64,000 nucleotides of DNA from Faecalibacterium sp. (GTDB lineage: Bacteria; Bacillota; Clostridia; Oscillospirales; Ruminococcaceae), in NCBI GenBank assembly GCA_020025825.1, contig JAHHRL010000003.1, positions 124,001 through 188,000 of the forward strand, read 5' to 3'. A model generated the notes under the pieces. It did no database searches. It was not told the DNA's origin and saw nothing but the letters and a program-made list of their open reading frames with translations. Within the stretch, counting starts at the first letter, position 1. Every line of letters begins with the position of its first letter. The translations under genes and the position numbers were made by a program. This document shows, in pieces, positions 59,702 to 64,000 of this stretch.

Positions 59702-60661
59702 ATGACACAAGAAAAGCAGCGCCCTGTTGTGGGGCGGTTTGCTCCTTCGCCCTCCGGCCGGCTGCATTTGGGTAATCTGGGCTGCAGCCTGCTGGCATGG
59801 CTCAGCGCGAAAAGCAAAGGCGGCAGGATTATACTTCGCATTGAGGATTTGGATGCAACCAGATGCCCCCGCAGCTTTGCGGACCAAATCCAGCAGGACT
59901 TGGAGTATCTGGGGTTGTACTGGGACGAGGGCGGCAGCGCAGGCGGCCCGGCAGAGCCCTATTACCAAAGCGAGTGTGCTTCGATTTACGACGAAGCCTA
60001 CGCAAAGCTGGAGGCAAAGGGCTTATTGTATCCTTGCTTTTGCAGCCGTGCGGCACTGCACGCTGCCAGTGCGCCCCACCGCAGTGATGGGGATGTGATT
60101 TACCCCGGCACTTGCCGCAGCCTGACCCCTGAGGAGCAGGCGCAGCGCAGAAAAACCAAAGCCCCTGCAACCCGTGTGATTGTACCGGATACCCAGATTT
60201 CTTTTGTGGATGGTCATTTAGGCCCCTATACAGAAAATCTGGCAAAAGAGTGCGGCGACTTTGTGGTTCGCCGTGGCGATGGGGTATATGCCTACCAGTT
60301 GGCGGTTACGGTAGATGATGCACGTATGGGTGTTACCGAGGTAGTGCGTGGCGCAGACCTGCTTACCAGTACACCTCGTCAGCTGTATTTGTACCAAACA
60401 CTGGGCTTGCAGGCCCCCAGCTTTTATCATTGCCCGTTGCTGCTGGCACCGGGTAACCGACGCCTTTCCAAGCGGGACGGGGACGACAGCTTGGAAAATC
60501 TGCGCCCCAAGTACACGGCGGCGCAAATCATTGGTAAGCTGGCATGGGTATATGGCTTGCAGGAAACCCCGGACCCTGTCATGCCCGAAGACTTAATCGC
60601 TTCGTTTGATTGGGCAAAAGTGCCCAAACAGGACGTTGCGTTACCGGAAGGGCTGTTCTAG
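59702..60661 (+). CDS. gluQ: Glutamyl-Q tRNA(Asp) synthetase
   Basis: A truncated glutamyl-tRNA synthetase that glutamylates queuosine in tRNA-Asp. 319 residues, lacking the anticodon-binding domain. RFAPSPSGRLHLGNLG (12-27) is the HIGH region, the zinc site includes CFCSR (about 112-116) and CRS, and LSKRDGD replaces KMSKS (near 258-264). AAGGAAAGGACACC precedes the start. Confidence 0.94.
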   Translation: MTQEKQRPVVGRFAPSPSGRLHLGNLGCSLLAWLSAKSKGGRIILRIEDLDATRCPRSFADQIQQDLEYLGLYWDEGGSAGGPAEPYYQSECASIYDEAYAKLEAKGLLYPCFCSRAALHAASAPHRSDGDVIYPGTCRSLTPEEQAQRRKTKAPATRVIVPDTQISFVDGHLGPYTENLAKECGDFVVRRGDGVYAYQLAVTVDDARMGVTEVVRGADLLTSTPRQLYLYQTLGLQAPSFYHCPLLLAPGNRRLSKRDGDDSLENLRPKYTAAQIIGKLAWVYGLQETPDPVMPEDLIASFDWAKVPKQDVALPEGLF

Positions 60662-60694
60662 GGAATCTTTGCTGTTTTTTTACTGGGAACTCTG

Positions 60695-60700
60695 TATAAT
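60695..60700 (+). promoter_or_regulatory. -10 element of the riboswitch-transporter transcript
   Basis: TATAAT ten bases before the riboswitch; no good -35 recognised. Confidence 0.5.
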
Positions 60701-60709
60701 AAAGCCAAT

Positions 60710-60830
60710 AAAAGGGGAGTAGCACCACCGTGTTTTTCGGTGGGATTTGTTCGTCATTACGGCAGAGTGTTCTGCCCGGACAGATCATCGCAAACTGCGA
60801 AAGCGAGACTTTTTACCGTATAAGCGGTGA
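60710..60830 (+). promoter_or_regulatory. Manganese riboswitch (yybP-ykoY class)
   Basis: Begins with the class signature AAAAGGGGAGTAGC. Then comes a short helix (CCACCG/CGGTGG), TCGTCATTACGGC (loop with the conserved CGUCA), CATCGCAAACTGCGAAAGCG, and GAGACTTTTTACC, the conserved 3' side. The 3' ACTTTT can pair with the 5' AAAAGG (P1) or with the following terminator arm. Binding would thus prevent termination, an ON switch, as known for this class with Mn2+. Confidence 0.88.
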
Positions 60831-60847
60831 AAAGCCTCGCTTTTTTG
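60801..60847 (+). terminator. Riboswitch-controlled terminator
   Basis: GCGAG-A-CTTTT-T-ACC pairs with GGT-G-AAAAG-C-CTCGC, then six T. The 5' arm overlaps the riboswitch P1 strand. Confidence 0.9.
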
Positions 60848-60876
60848 TTGCTTTTCAGAGAAAAAGGAGTAAAAAA

Positions 60877-62145
60877 ATGGAAATGATTTTAGCTGGCATT
60901 CTTTTTGCCACAACCTATGTGTTGCTGCTTGCATTGCCCAATTACCGTGCCTATGTGGCGCTGGCAGGCGGCGCAGCGTTTGTACTGTTGGGCGTTTTGC
61001 CCTTAACTGCCGTACCCGGTGCGGTTGACTGGAACGTGCTGATGATGATTGCAGGCACGATGGGTCTGGTAGAGCTGTTTATTGCTTCCGGTATGCCGGC
61101 ATTGCTGGCCTACTGGCTGCTGAAAAAGGTGAGCAGCGTGCGTGGCGCCGTTGTTGCACTGGCACTGTTTGCCGGATTGATTTCTGCCTTTATTGATAAT
61201 GTTGCTACTGTTTTGATGGTGGCACCCGTGGCTTTGGCAGTGGCTCGCCGTGCAAACATTTCGCCGGTGCCTGTTATTATTTCCATCTCGGTATCCTCTA
61301 ACTTGCAGGGCGCTGCAACGCTGGTAGGCGATACCACCTCTATTTTGCTGGGCGCAGCTGCCAACATGAACTTTATGGACTTTTTCTGGTATCAGGGACG
61401 TCCGGGTATTTTCTGGGTCGTGCAGGCCGGTGCTGTCGTATCCGCATTGATTCTGCTGTGGCTGTTCCGTGCGCAGAAGGGCGGCATTGAGGCAGGCGAG
61501 CGCCCCGTTGTAACGGACTATTTCCCCACGGTATTGCTGGTTGGCATGGTATTTTTGCTGGCAGGCGCTTCCTTGGTGCCCAACACCCCTGCTATGATTA
61601 ACGGCATTATCTGCACCGTTTTGATGCTGATTGGCCAGTGCTGGTACCTGCTGAAAGGCAAGCAGTCCATTGTACAGCGCAGCTTAAAGGCCATCGACGT
61701 TACCACTTTGGCTTTGCTGGCAGGTGTCTTTTTGGTGGTAGCCGGCGTGGAAGCTGCCGGTGTTCTGGAATGGATTAGCGCACAGTTTGTGCAGTTGGGC
61801 GGCGGCAATCTGCTGCTGGTTTACTCTGCAATTGTGTGGGTCAGCGTGCTGTGCTCGGCCTTTATTGATAACATTCCGTATGTTGCAGCAATGCTGCCCG
61901 TGGTGGCACAGGTATCCAACCTGCTGGGCATTGAACCCACCTTGCTGTACTTTGGCTTGCTGGTAGGCGCTACACTGGGCGGCAACATGACCCCCGTTGG
62001 TGCTTCCGCAAATATTACCGGTATCGGTATCCTGCGTAAGGAAGGCTATCAGGTTTCCAACAAAGAGTTCCTGCGTATTGGCGTACCCTTTACCTTGGCA
62101 GCGGTTATCAGCGGCTATGTACTGCTGTGGCTGCTGTGGGCATAA
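60877..62145 (+). CDS. ArsB/NhaD/SLC13-superfamily transporter under manganese riboswitch control
   Basis: 422 residues, about ten to eleven membrane helices in two halves with repeated re-entrant motifs: AFIDNVATVLMVAP (about 102-115) and AFIDNIPYVAAMLP (about 328-341). Also typical are SSNLQGAATLVGDTTSILLG (about 138-157) and GATLGGNMTPVGASANI (about 368-384), as in ion-transporter (IT) proteins such as ArsB and NhaD. Sequence alone suggests anion or Na+/H+ transport; the riboswitch suggests a part in manganese homeostasis, perhaps efflux (inference). AAAAAGGAG precedes 60877; the longer frame from 60730 runs through the riboswitch and is rejected. Confidence 0.88.
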   Translation: MEMILAGILFATTYVLLLALPNYRAYVALAGGAAFVLLGVLPLTAVPGAVDWNVLMMIAGTMGLVELFIASGMPALLAYWLLKKVSSVRGAVVALALFAGLISAFIDNVATVLMVAPVALAVARRANISPVPVIISISVSSNLQGAATLVGDTTSILLGAAANMNFMDFFWYQGRPGIFWVVQAGAVVSALILLWLFRAQKGGIEAGERPVVTDYFPTVLLVGMVFLLAGASLVPNTPAMINGIICTVLMLIGQCWYLLKGKQSIVQRSLKAIDVTTLALLAGVFLVVAGVEAAGVLEWISAQFVQLGGGNLLLVYSAIVWVSVLCSAFIDNIPYVAAMLPVVAQVSNLLGIEPTLLYFGLLVGATLGGNMTPVGASANITGIGILRKEGYQVSNKEFLRIGVPFTLAAVISGYVLLWLLWA

Positions 62146-62173
62146 ACGAAAGAAAAAACCAGTATCTGTTTGC

Positions 62174-62207
62174 AAAAGCCCTGTGGTATCAGCCACAGGG
62201 CTTTTTA
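62174..62207 (+). terminator. Terminator of the transporter gene
   Basis: AAAAGCCCTGTGG pairs with CCACAGGGCTTTT, with a short loop. Confidence 0.92.
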
Positions 62208-62242
62208 ATTGTGCAGCGTGAAAAAACAGCCAAAACTCATAC

Positions 62243-62271
62243 TTGCGCCCTATAGGGCAAACTGATATACT
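62243..62271 (+). promoter_or_regulatory. Promoter of ppaC with a palindrome in the spacer
   Basis: TTGCGC, 17 bases, TATACT. GCCCTATAGGGC, a perfect 12-bp palindrome at 62247-62258, lies between the two elements where a regulator could block polymerase. Confidence 0.55.
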
Positions 62272-62356
62272 GATAGCGTAAAATCATACTATAGACATAT
62301 ACTACCAGTAAATTATACGTGGTTTTCATCAAAAAGTAATGAGTTAGGAGGGCACT

Positions 62357-64000
62357 ATGCCCAAAAAGAATCAAAAAGTTGTAGTAATTGGTCATAAAAA
62401 TCCGGATACGGACTCCATTTGTTCGGCGATTGCTTATGCTGCACTGAAAAATCAGCAGGGTGATGACCTGACTTATGAGGCACGTCGTGCGGGTAAATTG
62501 AATCAGGAAAGTGACTTTGTGCTGCGCCGTTTTGGTGTAGAGCCGCCCCGTATGTGTACGGACGTTCTGCCCAAAATCCGTGACGTGGAGTATCGTGAGC
62601 TGGAGGGTGTCCCCGGCGATATGAGCCTGCGCCGTGCATGGATGCTGATGCGTGATAAAAAAATTGATACCTTGCCGGTGGTTTCGCCTGAGAGAGATTT
62701 GGAAGGCTTGATTACCGTTAAGGATATTGCTACCGCAAACATGGACGTTTTCGATACGCAGATTCTGGCAAAGAGCCGTACCAGCTACCGTAATATTCTG
62801 GAAACGCTGTCCGGCAAAATGCTGGTTGGCAACCCCGATGCAGTGGTCGAGCGTGGCAAGCTGCTGATTGGTTCGTCCAGCCCGGAGCTGATGGAAGCTG
62901 CTATGGAAGCAGGCGACATTGTATTGCTGAGCAACCGTTACGAAAGCCAGCTGTGCGCCATTGAAATGGAGGCAAGCCTGATTATTGTTTGCTCCGGCGC
63001 ACAGGTGGGCCGTACAATTTTGAAGCTGGCAGAGGAAAACGGTGTTGCCATTATGATTACTGAGCAGGACAGCTATGCAGCTGCCAAGCTGATTAGTCAG
63101 TGTGCACCTATCTCCTACTACATGACTACAGATAACATCATAGAGTTCAGCTTGGTAACTCCTGTTGATGATGCACTGCACGTTATGGGTAAGGTGCGCC
63201 ACCGCTATTTCCCCATCGTAGATGGTGAGGGCAAATATGCCGGTATGCTCAGCCGCCGTAACATCATGAACCTGGCAAAGCGCAAGATGATTTTGGTGGA
63301 CCACAACGAAGCAACGCAGGCTGTGGAAGGTTACGACCGTGCTGAGATTTTGGAAATCATCGACCACCACCGTATTGGCTCGCTGGAAACCAGCGGCCCG
63401 GTTTACTTCCGCAACCAGCCGGTGGGCTGTACCGCAACAATCGTAAATCAGCTGTATGAGGAGAATGGCATTGTGCCTGCTCCGCAGATTGCCGGCTTAC
63501 TGCTGGCAGCTATCCTGTCCGATACGCTGATGTTCCGCAGCCCCACCTGCACCAAGATTGATGAAATTACCGCAAACAAGCTGGCTAAGATTGCAGGTGT
63601 GGACATCGAGAGCTTTGCTTCGGAAATGTTCCAAGCTGCGGAAAATCTGGAGGGACGCTCCGCTGAGCAAGTCTTTTTGCAGGACTTTAAGGTATTTATG
63701 TGCGGTGATGTGCGTTTTGGCGTTGCACAGGGCAACTACATGACCCACAACAACTTGGAAGCAGCACGTGCATTGCTTCAGCCTTACTTGCAGGAGGCTT
63801 GCCTGCGCCAGGGCGTGGAAGACGTATATGTGCTGCTGACAGATGTGCCTAAGAGCACCAGCAGCGTTATTTGCTCCGGTCACCGTGCAGAGATGGCTTT
63901 GCAGGAAGGCTTTGATGTGGAAATAGATGAAAACGGTGTGGCATTGCTGGAAGGTGTTGTCAGCCGTAAAAAGCAGTTCCTGCCTGCATTGATGACTGCA
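62357..64000 (+). CDS. ppaC: Manganese-dependent inorganic pyrophosphatase with CBS-DRTGG insert (3' end cut)
   Basis: Family II pyrophosphatase, hydrolysing PPi to phosphate; active with Mn2+ or Co2+. 548 codons are in the window and the end lies beyond it. DHH motifs are VIGHKNPDTDSICSAIAYA (about 10-28), the SDT of AILSDTLMFRSP, and the phosphoesterase DHH pattern IIDHHRIG (about 334-341). Between them are CBS domains (about 75-130 and 255-310) around a DRTGG-like region, the form regulated by adenine nucleotides. The start follows GGAGGG. Confidence 0.95.
   Translation, partial: MPKKNQKVVVIGHKNPDTDSICSAIAYAALKNQQGDDLTYEARRAGKLNQESDFVLRRFGVEPPRMCTDVLPKIRDVEYRELEGVPGDMSLRRAWMLMRDKKIDTLPVVSPERDLEGLITVKDIATANMDVFDTQILAKSRTSYRNILETLSGKMLVGNPDAVVERGKLLIGSSSPELMEAAMEAGDIVLLSNRYESQLCAIEMEASLIIVCSGAQVGRTILKLAEENGVAIMITEQDSYAAAKLISQCAPISYYMTTDNIIEFSLVTPVDDALHVMGKVRHRYFPIVDGEGKYAGMLSRRNIMNLAKRKMILVDHNEATQAVEGYDRAEILEIIDHHRIGSLETSGPVYFRNQPVGCTATIVNQLYEENGIVPAPQIAGLLLAAILSDTLMFRSPTCTKIDEITANKLAKIAGVDIESFASEMFQAAENLEGRSAEQVFLQDFKVFMCGDVRFGVAQGNYMTHNNLEAARALLQPYLQEACLRQGVEDVYVLLTDVPKSTSSVICSGHRAEMALQEGFDVEIDENGVALLEGVVSRKKQFLPALMTA

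Noticed and set aside
60730..60876. N-terminal extension of the ArsB-like transporter
   Set aside because: The open frame passes through the riboswitch and its terminator by chance; the ATG at 60877 has an excellent ribosome binding site and starts at the first membrane helix.
62237..63370. 377-residue minus-strand frame opposite ppaC
   Set aside because: Antisense shadow of a clear family II pyrophosphatase.
1..64000. CRISPR arrays, insertion sequences, prophage, rRNA operon
   Set aside because: No regularly spaced repeats, transposase or phage genes, or rRNA sequence were seen on either strand.

Overview
The window looks like the replication-origin region of a monoderm anaerobe of the class Clostridia. 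The best fit is the Oscillospiraceae/Ruminococcaceae group around Faecalibacterium, Gemmiger and Subdoligranulum. This placement is inference from gene order (rpmH-rnpA-yidD-yidC-jag-mnmE-mnmG-rsmG-noc-soj-parB to the right, dnaA-dnaN-yaaA-recF-remB-gyrB-gyrA to the left), anaerobic genes (pyruvate:ferredoxin oxidoreductase, a 2[4Fe-4S] ferredoxin, oxygen-labile serine dehydratase) and roughly balanced GC. No IS element, prophage, CRISPR array or rRNA gene was seen.

Layout. At 1-3 kb lie a partial trigger factor gene (minus), a two-subunit serine dehydratase and a phospholipase D-like protein. At 4-7 kb (minus) lie tRNA-Arg, galE and galM. At 6.8-11.6 kb a TetR regulator and a very large RND-type efflux protein form one operon under a palindromic operator. 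At 11.8-18.8 kb (minus) are a D,D-carboxypeptidase, birA, a phosphoesterase and a recognisable Firmicutes block, holB-ricT-[ferredoxin]-trmN6-like-rsmI. At 19.6-27.6 kb are a YitT protein, mgtE with an elaborate leader, a small alarmone synthetase, a hypothetical gene, a structured noncoding stretch and PFOR. At 28.2-30.6 kb (plus) are a CaCA exchanger, a Nudix hydrolase and a pseudouridine synthase. From 30.7 to 40.7 kb (minus) run a VTC-domain protein and the gyrA-to-dnaA cluster.

The strand preference flips at 40.7-41.1 kb, between dnaA and rpmH. That interval has DnaA boxes and an AT-rich run and is taken as oriC. From 41.1 to 53.2 kb (plus) come the RNA-processing, membrane-insertion, tRNA-modification and chromosome-partition genes with three parS-like sites, then serS. 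From 53.3 kb on are a flavodoxin-ferredoxin protein, tRNA-Met and tRNA-Glu, a HAD phosphatase, a PH-domain membrane protein, uppP, a DUF362 ferredoxin protein, an M18 aminopeptidase, gluQRS, a manganese-riboswitch-controlled ArsB/SLC13-like transporter, and a manganese-dependent pyrophosphatase cut by the window end.

The most interesting signals are noncoding: (i) a yybP-ykoY-type manganese riboswitch in front of a transporter of a family not usually linked to manganese, next to a manganese enzyme; (ii) the mgtE leader, with promoter, small ORF, terminator and long-range complementary arms but no M-box core I recognise; (iii) a series of short hairpins at 23.8-24.04 kb with its own promoter-like sequence, possibly an undescribed RNA; (iv) DnaA-box clusters about 20 kb left and 14 kb right of dnaA, in gene-free gaps; (v) promoters followed almost at once by intrinsic terminators upstream of two genes.
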